Below, piece after piece: positions 43,075 to 52,720 of a DNA stretch of 64,000 nt (its first letter is position 1; each line of letters starts with the position of its first letter). Under the pieces are notes generated by a model that made no database searches, had not been told where the DNA came from, and saw only the letters and a program-made list of their open reading frames with translations. Made by a program: the position numbers and the translations under genes. The stretch is from Streptomyces sp. NRRL S-118 (GTDB lineage: Bacteria > Actinomycetota > Actinomycetes > Streptomycetales > Streptomycetaceae): positions 355,020-419,019 of the forward strand of contig NZ_KL591002.1 of NCBI RefSeq assembly GCF_000716335.1, given 5' to 3'.

Positions 43075-43248
43075 GAGGCGGTCTGCGAGCTCCACGTCCG
43101 GTACGTCCAGAGCGACGGCTTCATCCAGCCACACGTCGGACTCGGACAGCAGTTGCCGCACGGTGCGGACCGCCAGCGGTACCGTGAGGTCCGCCAGCAC
43201 GGTGTCCACCTCCAAGTCGGTGACGAGCAGGCTTGTCGTATCCATCAT
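43063..43248 (-). CDS. small acidic hypothetical protein of the lysis module
   Basis: This is a 61-residue acidic protein (MDTTSLLVTDLEVDTVLADL, then a stretch ending LADRLLGG). The ATG at 43248 follows GGGGGT. It is the last gene of the leftward lysis-tail operon and runs 12 bases into the end of the DUF4062 gene from the other strand. The function is unknown. Confidence 0.5.
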   Translation of the reverse strand: MMDTTSLLVTDLEVDTVLADLTVPLAVRTVRQLLSESDVWLDEAVALDVPDVELADRLLGG

Positions 43249-43329
43249 GACCCCCAGCCGCAGGAACAAGTGCGCCCTCACGCTATGCGCGCTGTCGGAC
43301 AACACTGTTTGACGGCAGGGAGGTTCGTC

Positions 43330-43575
43330 TCAACCGCGGGCCAGGCTGAAGACGGTGAGCACCACCGCGGTGATGCTGGCCAGAACGGCGACGGTCGGCA
43401 GCGGCCACCTGGTCTTCTCCAGCGCGCTCACCCTTTCCTCCAGGTCCTCCAGGGCCTTGTCCGTTTGGTCGCTGCGCTGGACGAGCAGCGCCAACTGCCC
43501 ATCGATGCGCGCGAATCCAACCTCCAGCGCCTGGCGCAGCTCCGCCAGGGCCAGCGCGACCTGTCCTTCGGGCAC
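43330..43575 (-). CDS. coiled-coil plus single TM protein (holin-like)
   Basis: This is an 81-residue protein with a heptad coiled coil across residues 10-55 (KALEDLEERVSALEKTRW) and one C-terminal membrane helix (TVAVLASITAVVLTVFSLA). This architecture is common directly downstream of endolysin genes in actinophages, where such proteins act as holins or accessory lysis factors. A ribosome-binding site GAGGAGG lies upstream. Confidence 0.65.
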   Translation of the reverse strand: MPEGQVALALAELRQALEVGFARIDGQLALLVQRSDQTDKALEDLEERVSALEKTRWPLPTVAVLASITAVVLTVFSLARG

Positions 43576-43608
43576 GGTCCTTCCTCCTCTTCTCTCGCTG
43601 CCCGGCGA

Positions 43609-44826
43609 TCAGTGCTTGGGCGTGGCCGGGTCGCGCTTGAGCGGGAGCCACGAGGCCGTTCCGGGCCTGCCCAGGACGGTGCCGAGGGTGGACTTCAACG
43701 CGCTGAGCGCCGCCGGTATCGCGGAGAACGCGGCAGCCTGCCACGCCGACAGGGACACCATGTCCGTCGTGCTGGAGGCCGCCATCAGGCCCAGCAGCGA
43801 CTGGATGTACGTCGCAACGGTGCGCTCGGCAACATCGGCAAGGGCCTGCGGCATCGGGTCGTGCTCCTGGTTCGGGGTGGTGGGGGCCGGGTCGGCGGTA
43901 CCGGCCTGGTGCGGGACGCGGAGGTCCGCCCAGGTCTGCGGGCCGGGAATGCCGTCGGCGTCGGCGCCGTGGTGGCCGCGCTTGATCTGGTAGGCCGCAT
44001 ACGAGCGGCGGTGCGCGTCGTTCCACACCGGGCCGGGCGGCGTGTCGTAGGAGTCGCAGCCCTCGGCGATCAGCCGCTTCGCCATCGCGGCGATCACCGG
44101 GGAGGAGCGGCCCTCGCGGAAGAACTGCTTGCCCGGGTACGCCGCGTACTTCGGTGTCGGCTTCGGCGTGGGCTTCGGGTCCGGCTTGGGCTTGGGCTTG
44201 GGGTCCGGCTTCGGGTCGGGCTTCGGCTTACCGGCGTCCTTGAGGTGCCGGGCGACCCGGGCGCGGAAGTCGTCCATGTCGATGCCGCCCGGGTCCGGCT
44301 TCCCCGGCTGCCACTCCTTGTGGCCGATGACGGAATGCTCGTTCCAGCCGTGCGCACGGCAGATGGCCGCCGCCGCCCGCGCCATCGCGTCGAGCTGGGC
44401 CGCCGGCCACGGCTGACTCCCGGAGTTGATGCACTCGAAGCCGTAGAAGTGGCGGTTGCCGTCGGTATCCGCTTCGTTGTCGCGCGGGAGGTCCGTCTTC
44501 TCCGCGATGACCGCGAGCAGGACGTCCGTGTCGCCCATGCCGGCGTGATTGGTCCGGCCGTAGCCGACCAGGTGGATCGTCCCGGACCGGTCGATGACGC
44601 CATGGCACAGGGGGCCTGGGAGGTCCTGGTAGCCGACGCGGCACAGCTCCACCATGTCCTTCTCGGAGCTGTACGGCCCGGTGTGGTGGATCATGACCCC
44701 GTTCGCGGGACCCCAGTTGCCGTGGGTGTTGCGGTTGTGGGTGCGCCATTTGCCGTGCTCGACCACGCCGAGCCCGGCGCCCTTCAGCACGGACAGGAAC
44801 CTGTCCGCGCTCAGCGGTGTAGCCAC
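43609..44826 (-). CDS. endolysin: amidase, PG-binding domain and holin-like C terminus
   Basis: This is a 405-residue protein. Residues 15-190 form an Amidase_2/PGRP domain with the zinc ligand in MIHHTG, then YGRTNHAG and IGHKEWQPGKPDPG. A proline/lysine linker (KPKPDPKP repeats) leads to a peptidoglycan-binding-like segment (CDSYDTPPGPVWNDAHR, GIPGPQTW). The last 75 residues contain hydrophobic helices (TYIQSLLGLMAASSTTDM, AAFSAIPAALSALKSTLG) resembling r1t-type actinophage holins. A lysin-holin fusion is unusual. It cuts the amide bond between peptide stem and glycan. Confidence 0.82.
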   Translation of the reverse strand: MATPLSADRFLSVLKGAGLGVVEHGKWRTHNRNTHGNWGPANGVMIHHTGPYSSEKDMVELCRVGYQDLPGPLCHGVIDRSGTIHLVGYGRTNHAGMGDTDVLLAVIAEKTDLPRDNEADTDGNRHFYGFECINSGSQPWPAAQLDAMARAAAAICRAHGWNEHSVIGHKEWQPGKPDPGGIDMDDFRARVARHLKDAGKPKPDPKPDPKPKPKPDPKPTPKPTPKYAAYPGKQFFREGRSSPVIAAMAKRLIAEGCDSYDTPPGPVWNDAHRRSYAAYQIKRGHHGADADGIPGPQTWADLRVPHQAGTADPAPTTPNQEHDPMPQALADVAERTVATYIQSLLGLMAASSTTDMVSLSAWQAAAFSAIPAALSALKSTLGTVLGRPGTASWLPLKRDPATPKH

Positions 44827-44974
44827 GCGCTTCGTCCTTCTCCCCTGCGCCGGATGGCAGTCGGCCGTGGCCGCCGCGGCGGTCCGGTCCCTCGGGAGTG
44901 CAAAGCGGGTGGAGGGTCACCCAGGCGTCATGCTACCGGCGGCACACCGGCCGTTGGCCGGGGTGCGCAGCCGG

Positions 44975-45412
44975 TCAGGTGTCGGCGCGGTCGGTCCGGA
45001 ACGATGTGCTGTCGAGGCTGATCCAGGACGCGCGGACGCTGCCGCCGCCCTGGACTCGCAGCCACACCAGGCCCTTCGGGTCGATGTCGAGCTGGAGGCT
45101 GCGGCGTGCCGCGTCGGAGGCGACATCGACCGTGCGCGGTGCTTCCGGCCAGTACCCCTCGGGCAGCAGCGCAACCAGTTGCTCGTCGGAGGCCCGGCCG
45201 CTCGCCAGTCCGATACGGCCGCAGAATTCGGTCGTGTCCCAGGGGTTGGCGCGGAACTGCGGCGGCTGCTCCTCGTCGGGGACGGTGGTGTCGCCGGTCA
45301 GCGGAAGGTCGCGCCACTCCGGGTACGGCGCGCGGCGGGCGCGCTCCAGGGTAACGACCCGCTTCTCCAGCTTGGCCAATCGGCGGCCGAGGTCGGCGAT
45401 CGTGTCCGGCAC
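44975..45412 (-). CDS. hypothetical tail-module protein
   Basis: This 145-residue protein has an N-terminal coiled-coil segment (IADLGRRLAKLEKRVVTLER) followed by a beta-rich domain with SLQLDIDPKGLVWLRVQGGG. It is placed between the tail-tip genes and the endolysin, where siphophages encode small tip or fibre-associated proteins. It directly abuts the Gp37-like gene. Confidence 0.6.
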   Translation of the reverse strand: MPDTIADLGRRLAKLEKRVVTLERARRAPYPEWRDLPLTGDTTVPDEEQPPQFRANPWDTTEFCGRIGLASGRASDEQLVALLPEGYWPEAPRTVDVASDAARRSLQLDIDPKGLVWLRVQGGGSVRASWISLDSTSFRTDRADT

Positions 45413-46516
45413 CTACTGCTCCTCTTCCTCGCCCGTCTCGTCCTCGGGCTTGTTCGTGCGCTCCAGCTTCAACGTCACGCGCTCGGCCGTCTCGCCCTCG
45501 CCGGGCCTCACCGTCCAGCCGACGATCCGGCACCAGCCGTCGTACTCGGTGTGCGGCTCGAACAGGCGGATCCGGACGTCGTCCCCGATGCGCAACGCGT
45601 GGATCGGGGCCGCCGGGTGGTCGATGATCTCCAGCTCGGTCAGGGAGGGCAGGACCTGGCGGGCCAGCCGCTCGCGGCGGGCCCGCTGCCTCAGCTTCGC
45701 CTCGTCCTTCTCGCTCGTCTCCAGCCGGTGTTCCAGGCGCAGGCGGCCGTTGCGCACACTGTCCACGACGACCTTGCGCTTTTTGCCCTCGCCCGCGCCC
45801 AGGCCGATGACCCACTGGGCGTAGGAGTCGGCGTCCTTGATGACGTGCGGGGTGCCGACCACGTTGGCGCCGGTGGTGAACGTCAGGTCCTCGCGGCGTC
45901 GGCCAAGGCGCGGCGCACCGAGGATGATGCGGCGCTCGGCGCGGCGCCCGCGCCATGCCACAGTCTCCGACCACTCCAGGCCGTCATCGATCTCGGCCAT
46001 CTCGTCCACGATCTCGCCGAGGTTGCGCGGATCGGTCATGGAGGTGCTGTACGGGTCCTTCGCGGTGCCGGTCTTCGCCTTGGACTTCGTGTCGTCCATG
46101 ACCACGCTGAGGTCGCCGTCCGGCTGCGCCTGGGCGTACGCCCACACATCTCGGATCACGTCGCACGGGTCCGCTTCGATGTACGGGCCGCGTCTGCCGA
46201 GGTTGCCGTGCAGGTCGAAGCGGCGGTGGAGGTAGCTCGTGAACCCGGAAGCTTCGACGGGCAGCGTGTTGCCCTCCGGTTCGGCGCGCCACAGCAGCCC
46301 GCCCCAGTCGAGGCGGGCGTTGCGCTCGACGAGGAGCACCGTGTCGCCGGCGTCGAGCGCGTCACCAAGGGAGCGGCGGAACGCGGTCGGCAGGGTCGCC
46401 TTCAACGAGCCAGGCCCGGATATCTCCGGGCCGTACTCGACCTCGCTCAGCGGCAGGTTCCAGTGCAGAACGTTGCCGGTCGCGGCCCGAGCGACGATGT
46501 AGCGGTAGTCGGCCAT
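45413..46516 (-). CDS. siphovirus Gp37-like tail protein
   Basis: This is a 367-residue protein I associate with the ReqiPepy6 Gp37-like family of siphophage tail-tip proteins: YRYIVARAATGNVLHWNLPL at the start, RLDWGGLLWRAEPEG, DGLEWSETVAWRGRR and GEGKKRKVVVDSVRNGRLR. Such proteins sit near the baseplate hub. A Glu-rich tail ends the sequence. It overlaps neighbours closely, consistent with a single late operon. Confidence 0.75.
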   Translation of the reverse strand: MADYRYIVARAATGNVLHWNLPLSEVEYGPEISGPGSLKATLPTAFRRSLGDALDAGDTVLLVERNARLDWGGLLWRAEPEGNTLPVEASGFTSYLHRRFDLHGNLGRRGPYIEADPCDVIRDVWAYAQAQPDGDLSVVMDDTKSKAKTGTAKDPYSTSMTDPRNLGEIVDEMAEIDDGLEWSETVAWRGRRAERRIILGAPRLGRRREDLTFTTGANVVGTPHVIKDADSYAQWVIGLGAGEGKKRKVVVDSVRNGRLRLEHRLETSEKDEAKLRQRARRERLARQVLPSLTELEIIDHPAAPIHALRIGDDVRIRLFEPHTEYDGWCRIVGWTVRPGEGETAERVTLKLERTNKPEDETGEEEEQ

Positions 46517-46518
46517 CG

Positions 46519-47445
46519 TCACGCAGGCCCTTCCGTGAACGCGACGTCGAGCGTGGCCGTCGTCCCCTTGGCCACGGACAGGTCGCCGTCGCCGTACTTG
46601 TCGTTCTGGTTGATCTCGACGGCCAGGTGCTGGCGGGTGCCCCGGTAGGTGGGCGGCACGGCGAGCGTGTCGGCCAGGGTCACGGAGGAGCGGCGGGTGG
46701 TGGTGCCGTCGTCGTCCACCACGGTCGGCTTCGCGGCGCGCTCTCCCAGCCGCGTGCGCAGCTCGGCGTAGACCGGTCCCGCTTCGGCACGCAGGCCGGA
46801 CAGAGTGACGACGATGGCGGCCTCCGTCGCCCATGCGGGGATGTCGAGATCCCAGGCGGCCTCCTTGGGCCAGGCCGCCCACTGGCCGTGCTTGCCGGGC
46901 ACCTTCTCCGTGGTGGTCGGGTGCACGGTGCGCAGCGTGCGCTCGGTGCGCGGGTTGGCCAGCCGCCGCAGATCCGTGATCATCTCGGCGGTGATCGTCG
47001 CGGTGTTCCGGGGGATGGTGAGGCGGGCCAGCGGGATCGCGGTCATCTCCCGCAGCGCGGCGGTGTCCTGCGCGCCGATGTTCTGGATGAGGTGGAAGTA
47101 GCCGATCTCCTGGCGGCGCGGGTCGCGGTCGCCTTCGAACTCCGGGTCCTCGATGCGCAGCACGAGCAGGTCGGTGCGGGCGACGGCCCCGGTCGGCGGC
47201 ACGTCGACCACAGTGTCGCCGATGTTGGACTGGGTGTAGGCCCCTTGCCACGGCCGGGCACCGTGGATCAGAGCAGAGCCATCGCCGACGCGGACACCGG
47301 GGCCTGGGGTCTCCAGGGGTCGGACCTTCAGGTCCTCACCGCCGGCGACACCCTGCCGGCCTCGGGCCAGGTCGCGGATCATCAGGCGCATCGCGCGGGC
47401 GGAGTGGTCGGCCCCGCGCACCATCATCGGGGGTTGCAGCGTCAC
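46519..47445 (-). CDS. tail-tip / minor tail protein
   Basis: This is a 308-residue beta-rich protein without catalytic motifs. DGSALIHGARPWQGAYTQSN near residue 55 and EIGYFHLIQNIG resemble baseplate upper-protein-like segments of siphophage tips. It could be the receptor-binding or fibre-carrying component because no other candidate is present. The GTG at 47445 has GGAGAG seven bases upstream. Confidence 0.65.
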   Translation of the reverse strand: MTLQPPMMVRGADHSARAMRLMIRDLARGRQGVAGGEDLKVRPLETPGPGVRVGDGSALIHGARPWQGAYTQSNIGDTVVDVPPTGAVARTDLLVLRIEDPEFEGDRDPRRQEIGYFHLIQNIGAQDTAALREMTAIPLARLTIPRNTATITAEMITDLRRLANPRTERTLRTVHPTTTEKVPGKHGQWAAWPKEAAWDLDIPAWATEAAIVVTLSGLRAEAGPVYAELRTRLGERAAKPTVVDDDGTTTRRSSVTLADTLAVPPTYRGTRQHLAVEINQNDKYGDGDLSVAKGTTATLDVAFTEGPA

Positions 47446-47458
47446 GAGTGCTCTCCGT

Positions 47459-48415
47459 TCACAGGGTGGTGTAGGCCGACCGCCACGCCACCTCGAGGCG
47501 CGCGGTGCCGGACGGGTCGTTCGCGCTCCACGCAATCTCGGACCGTCCGGGCGGCAGGGTGAACAGGTCGAGACGGGATGCGGGGCTGAGGTCGCCTGCG
47601 ACGTTGACGGTGCCGTTGCGTAGGGCCCAGCAGGTGCCGGGCCGGGTCTCCATCTCCACCCACTCGCCGTCGCGCAGCGACAGGTCGAGTTCGAGGACGC
47701 GGCGGGTGACGGTGTTCCAGATGCGTGGGCCGGTGACCGGGCCGTGCACGCGCAGGCTCGGGTAGGTCGGCACGTCGCCGAGGTTGGCGACCCAGCCGGG
47801 GCGGTCGTCGGCCGGGTGGTGGTCCGGGTCGGCCGGGCGGCGGCAGGCGGCGGGTCGGCCCATTGCCTCATCGACGGTGCGGTCCCCGCTGCCGGGGCGG
47901 GCGGCCTGGTCCAAGCCGATCGTCAGCTTCGACAGCTCGTCGTCGTACCAGCGAGGGTTGTCTAGGCCGACGAATTCGATGTCGAGGGGTATCCACCCGT
48001 GCACCGCGCTGGCTGTGCTGGTCGCCTCCATACGCCGAAGTCGCCCGTACATGCGGCGCGTTGCATGCCCGGGCCACCTGCCTCGCAGGACGTGACGGCC
48101 GTCGGGACTGGTACGGGCGTCGGGGGTGTCCAGGGCGCGCTCCAGCCGGGCGAGGATCTCGGCGGCCTTCACCGGGTCTCCGGGGGTCTTGATGCCCGCC
48201 TCGAAGCGCAGGGGGCGCGGGCCGTAGAAATCCCGGCCCGGTGAGGTGCCGTCGCTGTTGGAGTTGTCGGCGTCCTGCGGGCGGGTGCCGGGTGATCCGA
48301 GCCCTTCGACGTTCCCTATCGGGACGTAGCTGCCGGTGCCGAGGACGACACCGCCGATCTCGTACTGCCACGGGGCCAGTTCGGGGCGGCTGTGCCTGTT
48401 CGGTGCTGTGGTCAT
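47459..48415 (-). CDS. distal tail protein
   Basis: This is a 318-residue protein directly downstream of the tape measure gene, the standard place for the Dit distal tail protein. WQYEIGGVVLGTGSYVPIGN, then PLDIEFVGLDNPRWYDDE and GTCWALRNGTVNVAGDLSP, fit the Dit-like jelly-roll family. Its ATG overlaps the tape measure stop (TGATG), implying coupled translation. Confidence 0.75.
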   Translation of the reverse strand: MTTAPNRHSRPELAPWQYEIGGVVLGTGSYVPIGNVEGLGSPGTRPQDADNSNSDGTSPGRDFYGPRPLRFEAGIKTPGDPVKAAEILARLERALDTPDARTSPDGRHVLRGRWPGHATRRMYGRLRRMEATSTASAVHGWIPLDIEFVGLDNPRWYDDELSKLTIGLDQAARPGSGDRTVDEAMGRPAACRRPADPDHHPADDRPGWVANLGDVPTYPSLRVHGPVTGPRIWNTVTRRVLELDLSLRDGEWVEMETRPGTCWALRNGTVNVAGDLSPASRLDLFTLPPGRSEIAWSANDPSGTARLEVAWRSAYTTL

Positions 48416-51400
48416 CACACTCTCCCGCCCCGCTGCGCGTTGCGCAGGGTGCGCATCATCTCGTTGCCGATCTGCTCGGGGGTGGCGGAGCTGTCGGTGA
48501 CGGTGACCGGCATCGAGCCGATCAGCGGCTGCTGCTCGCGCACGACGACGACCTGGACCCGGCCGCCGGCGCGGCCGTCCACCACACGGGTGCGGGCGCG
48601 GTCGCTGCCGGTGCGGATGTCGAAGGAGCGCACGACACCCGCCATGGCCGCGACACTGCGGGCCTGCTTGAAGCTGCTGGCGAGCATCGGGTTGTAGTCG
48701 CGGCTGCTCCGGCCTCGTACGCCGCCGTTGGCGTACCACTCGACCTGGCCACCGAACCGGTCGACCACGGTCTCCACGATCGCCTTGCTGCGGTCGCGCT
48801 TCGAGGCGGCCATGGGCACGTACGCCTCCCCGCCGGTCTCGGGCTCACCCCAGATGCGCCAGCTCCCGGCCGGGGCGATCTGCGCGACGTGCCGCTCGCG
48901 GCGTCGAGGGCCGGTGATCCCGCCGTCGGCGAAGTAGTCGACGACACCGCCGTCGGCCTGCTTCTTGGCGGCGCGGGCCTGGGCGTCAGCCTGCTTCTGG
49001 ATGGCGTCGGCGATGGAGGCGTTCGACTCCTGAAGCTGATCGAAGATCGTCACGTGGCGCGTGGTGACGGTCACCTCTTTGCCCCGCAGCGCGTTGATAC
49101 GGCCCTGAATCGTGTCGGCCGCCTTCTTCGGGCCCCCGGTGGGGACCGTGACCTTCACGTCCTTGGAGCCGGGGATCTTCTCGATACGGAAGCCAAGCGA
49201 CTCCAGCTCCTCGCGGGCGCCCGCGGTCGGCGCGCTGACCCGGACGCTCTTCGCGCCGGGCGTCGCCCGGATCTTCGCCTGCACGGCCTCCAGGCTCTTG
49301 ATCGCCGCGACGGTCGGCGCCGACACCTTCACGTTCTTCGCGTTCGGCGTCTGCCCGAGCTTGTCGATCAGCACGTCCAGGTTCTTGCGGGCGCCCGCGG
49401 TCGGCGCCGTGATCTTGATCTGCCGCGTGCCCGGCACCGTCTTGACCGTGAAGCCGAGGCTGCGCAGCTTCTTCTGCGCGCCGTCGCTCAGCGAGTCGAC
49501 CTTGATCGTCTTCTGCTTGGGCAGCCTGTGGAACTCGGCCTGCACCGCGATCAGGTTCGCCAGCGTGCTGTCCATGCCCTTGGTCTGGAGCAGCAGCGAC
49601 ACCTTCGACGGCAGCAGGCCGAGGCTGTCGGCGACGCCCTCGGCTTGGGTCTTGGTCAGCCCGTAGCCGCGGGCGGCTCGGATCGCCTCCGCGCGGGCGC
49701 GGCTCATCTCCCCGCGGGCCTTCGCCAGCGCCGCGGGCAGCGACTCGCCGTTGCGGATGGCCTGGTCGTAGGTGGCCACTGAGGCGTCGGCCGCCGCGTC
49801 GGACAGGGCGGTGAGCTGAGTGTAGAGCTGTTGCCCGTTCCTGGTCGTGGTGTTGAGGGTCTTGTCCTCGTTGACGAGCTGCTTGCCGCCGTAGCCCTGG
49901 CCGCGGTTGACGCTCTTGCTTCCCTCCTGCAAGTCGAGGACGGCGGAGTTCACCTTGGCCTTGGCTGCCTGGAGAGAGATCTGGCCGCCCGACAGCAGGT
50001 CGAGCGCCGACTTCAGCGAGCGCGTGCGCGTGTCGGCGTCGGCGGTCTCGTCTGCCAGTCCGCCGACGGCCGCCTTCAACCGGTCGTATGCGGACGTGCC
50101 GTCCCCGGCCCCCTTGGTGGCCTTGGCGAGTTCCTTCGCGTTCTTCACCGACTCGGCCATCTCGCCCTTGACGCTGCCGAGCGCGTCGGCGGCGTCCTTG
50201 TACTGCTGGCCGACCTCGGAGTAGTCCTGGACGGTCGCCTTGCCTCCGGCTACGTCCTTCCACACCTTGTGCTTGTCGGCGGTGGCCTGGAGCTGCTTCT
50301 GCAGCGCGTCCAGCGAGGTGCCCTGACCCAGGTACGCGTCCGTGAGCGACGCGAGCGGCACGCCGGCCTGCTCCATAACTTTGGTGAGCTGGCCTTGTTC
50401 GGTCTTCGTGTCCAACAGGGCCTGGGCCGCCTGCTGGCGGACGTTGCTGTCGATCTGTCCCCCGGACTCACGCAGCGCGGACGTCAGGGTGGATACGCGC
50501 TGCTGGTGTTCGGCAGCGGCCTGCGCGGCCTTCTGCTGACGCGCCGCGAGCAGCCCCAATCCCACCGAGACGCCCGCCATGACGACACCGAACGGTCCGC
50601 CGAGCGCGTTGGTCACGCCGCCGAGCGCCGAGCGCAGTCCCGATCCAGCCGCCCGGCCGACCCCGTTGAGCGTGCCGACGAACGTCTGCCCAGCGCCGTT
50701 CGCGCTGCGGAACGCAGCCGTCATGTTCCCGAGGAATCCGACACGAGCCTGGACCGCTGCCCACGCCGCTCCGTACCGGGACAGCGCGACGCCGGACGCG
50801 GCGGCCAAGGATTGCTGCACTCGCATCTGCTGGTTGAAGGACTGGATGCCGGACCGGACGGGGCCGGTCATGGTGTTCGCCATGTTGGTCAGGGCGGGCT
50901 GCGCGCGGCGGAACAGGAGCATCGCCAGCGCGGCCGACTGGATCGGCGCGGGCAGCGCGCCGAACGCGCTGACCAGCCCGCCGACGAGGTGGCCGACGGG
51001 AACGAGGACCAGGGACAGCCCGGAGACCGCGTCCATGGCCACGTTGCCGACGGTGGCGATGATGTCGAGCGTGCCGGCCGCCGCGCCGCCCTCCTCACCG
51101 AGCCCGGCGACGGCCTCAAGGAGCGGTTGCGCGCCGTCGGCGGCGTTGTCCAGGACGTCGCCCAGGGTGCTTGCGGCGTTGATCAGCAGGTTCAGGCCGG
51201 TGGCCAGCGAGTGCTCACCGATCTCCGTGAGCGGCCCGATCAGCGCCTTGGCCTCATCGATGAGCCCGCTGAGCCCGTTCTTCGTCGCCTCCTTCAGGTC
51301 GGGGCCGTACAGGGTGGCGATGTCGCGGCCGTAGTCGAGGGCCGTGGTCAGGTACGGGGTGGCCCCGGCCATTCCGCGGGTGAGCAGACGGGTCACCCAC

Positions 51401-52683
51401 TCCAGGCCGGGCGCCATCCCCTCGTACAGGGCGATCCCAGTCTGTTTGGCCTGGGTGCGCAGCTGCGTCATCGCACCGGCGAGACCCTCGCCGCGCGAGG
51501 CGGTGATGGACGCTGCTGAGCCGGTCTGGCGTACCGCCATCGACAGGGCGTCGAAGGACTCGGTGCCCTGGTGGGCGAGCGCCACCGCGCCGGACAGGGC
51601 GGGCTTGCCGAAGGCGCGGGTTACTCCGGCCGCGAAGTCCTTCTGGCTCATGGAGTGTTCGGCCTTCGACAGACCGTCGATCACCGTGCGCAGGCCCTTG
51701 AAGCGCCCCTGCGCGTCCCAGGCTTCGATGCCGAGGTCCCGCAGGGCGTTCTTCATGATCGGCGTCGGCGCCGCCAGGTTGGCGAAGATCCCGCGCAGGC
51801 TCGTGCCTGCCGTCTGGCCGAGGATGCCGCTCTTGCCGAGCATGCCGACCGCAGCGGCGGTGTCTTGGAGGCTGACGCCGAGCGCGTTCGCGACCGGGCC
51901 CGCGTACCGCATCGAGTAGTAGATGTCGGTGATGGAGCCGGAGGCGTTGTTCGCGGTGGCCGCGAGGGTGTCCGACGCCCGGGACGCCTGATCAGCACCG
52001 AGGCCGAACTGATCCATGATGTCGCCCAAGTACTTGGCCGACGTGGCGGCGTTGACGTCGGCCGCCGCCGCGAGCTGAAGCGAGGCGCGTACGGCGTCGA
52101 TCGACTGATCCGCACGGAAACCGGCCTTGCTCAGCTCGACCATGCCCTCGGCGGCGTCCGCCGACGTGGAGGTGGGCAGCGTCAGGTCGTTGCCGAGTTC
52201 CTGAGCGACGACGGCGGCGCGCTTCATCTGCGCCGCGGTCGCGCCGGTCACCGCCCGGAACAGGTTCATCTGCCGCTGGTAGCGGTTGCCCTCCTCGATC
52301 ATCTCGCCGGTACCGAGGACGAGGGCGCCGCCGGCGAGCATGTTCGTGGCGGACAGGCCCCGGCGACCGGCCCCGGCGGTCGCCCGCTGGAACCGGGACA
52401 TCGACCGGGCGCCGTCGTCCCCGGCCGCGCGCAGCGCCGCACGGGCCTCCCCGGCGCGGGCGGTGATCCGATTCAGCTCCCCGACGGCCGCGCGGGAGGA
52501 ACGATGCAGCGCGGCGAACTGTGCAGCGAGCCGCGCCCCGTTGGCGTCAAGTCGGGCCAGGGACCGGTTCGCGGCGTCGGTACGTTCCCCCAGGGTCCGC
52601 ATCTGCGCGGAGGCAGCACGGGTTCCCGCGATCAGGTCGCGGACCTCGGCGCGCATCGCGACCGTGAGGGTGAACCCGGCCAC
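48415..52683 (-). CDS. tail tape measure protein
   Basis: This is a 1422-residue protein. The N-terminal 130 residues are helical and Arg/Ala-rich, followed by a TP901-type tape-measure domain (LGNDLTLPTSTSADAAEGMV). A hydrophobic stretch near 530-590 and another near 690-720 may help DNA ejection. Around residues 1060-1200, about four copies of a 30-residue unit end in KVSAPT-like motifs. The C terminus has DGGVVDYFADGGITGP. At about 1.5 angstrom per residue, this predicts a tail near 210 nm, longer than typical for short siphophages. Confidence 0.9.
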   Translation of the reverse strand: MAGFTLTVAMRAEVRDLIAGTRAASAQMRTLGERTDAANRSLARLDANGARLAAQFAALHRSSRAAVGELNRITARAGEARAALRAAGDDGARSMSRFQRATAGAGRRGLSATNMLAGGALVLGTGEMIEEGNRYQRQMNLFRAVTGATAAQMKRAAVVAQELGNDLTLPTSTSADAAEGMVELSKAGFRADQSIDAVRASLQLAAAADVNAATSAKYLGDIMDQFGLGADQASRASDTLAATANNASGSITDIYYSMRYAGPVANALGVSLQDTAAAVGMLGKSGILGQTAGTSLRGIFANLAAPTPIMKNALRDLGIEAWDAQGRFKGLRTVIDGLSKAEHSMSQKDFAAGVTRAFGKPALSGAVALAHQGTESFDALSMAVRQTGSAASITASRGEGLAGAMTQLRTQAKQTGIALYEGMAPGLEWVTRLLTRGMAGATPYLTTALDYGRDIATLYGPDLKEATKNGLSGLIDEAKALIGPLTEIGEHSLATGLNLLINAASTLGDVLDNAADGAQPLLEAVAGLGEEGGAAAGTLDIIATVGNVAMDAVSGLSLVLVPVGHLVGGLVSAFGALPAPIQSAALAMLLFRRAQPALTNMANTMTGPVRSGIQSFNQQMRVQQSLAAASGVALSRYGAAWAAVQARVGFLGNMTAAFRSANGAGQTFVGTLNGVGRAAGSGLRSALGGVTNALGGPFGVVMAGVSVGLGLLAARQQKAAQAAAEHQQRVSTLTSALRESGGQIDSNVRQQAAQALLDTKTEQGQLTKVMEQAGVPLASLTDAYLGQGTSLDALQKQLQATADKHKVWKDVAGGKATVQDYSEVGQQYKDAADALGSVKGEMAESVKNAKELAKATKGAGDGTSAYDRLKAAVGGLADETADADTRTRSLKSALDLLSGGQISLQAAKAKVNSAVLDLQEGSKSVNRGQGYGGKQLVNEDKTLNTTTRNGQQLYTQLTALSDAAADASVATYDQAIRNGESLPAALAKARGEMSRARAEAIRAARGYGLTKTQAEGVADSLGLLPSKVSLLLQTKGMDSTLANLIAVQAEFHRLPKQKTIKVDSLSDGAQKKLRSLGFTVKTVPGTRQIKITAPTAGARKNLDVLIDKLGQTPNAKNVKVSAPTVAAIKSLEAVQAKIRATPGAKSVRVSAPTAGAREELESLGFRIEKIPGSKDVKVTVPTGGPKKAADTIQGRINALRGKEVTVTTRHVTIFDQLQESNASIADAIQKQADAQARAAKKQADGGVVDYFADGGITGPRRRERHVAQIAPAGSWRIWGEPETGGEAYVPMAASKRDRSKAIVETVVDRFGGQVEWYANGGVRGRSSRDYNPMLASSFKQARSVAAMAGVVRSFDIRTGSDRARTRVVDGRAGGRVQVVVVREQQPLIGSMPVTVTDSSATPEQIGNEMMRTLRNAQRGGRV

Positions 52684-52720
52684 CGCGGCGGCCTCCTTAC
52701 TTACGTGGTGCGGGGGTGTA

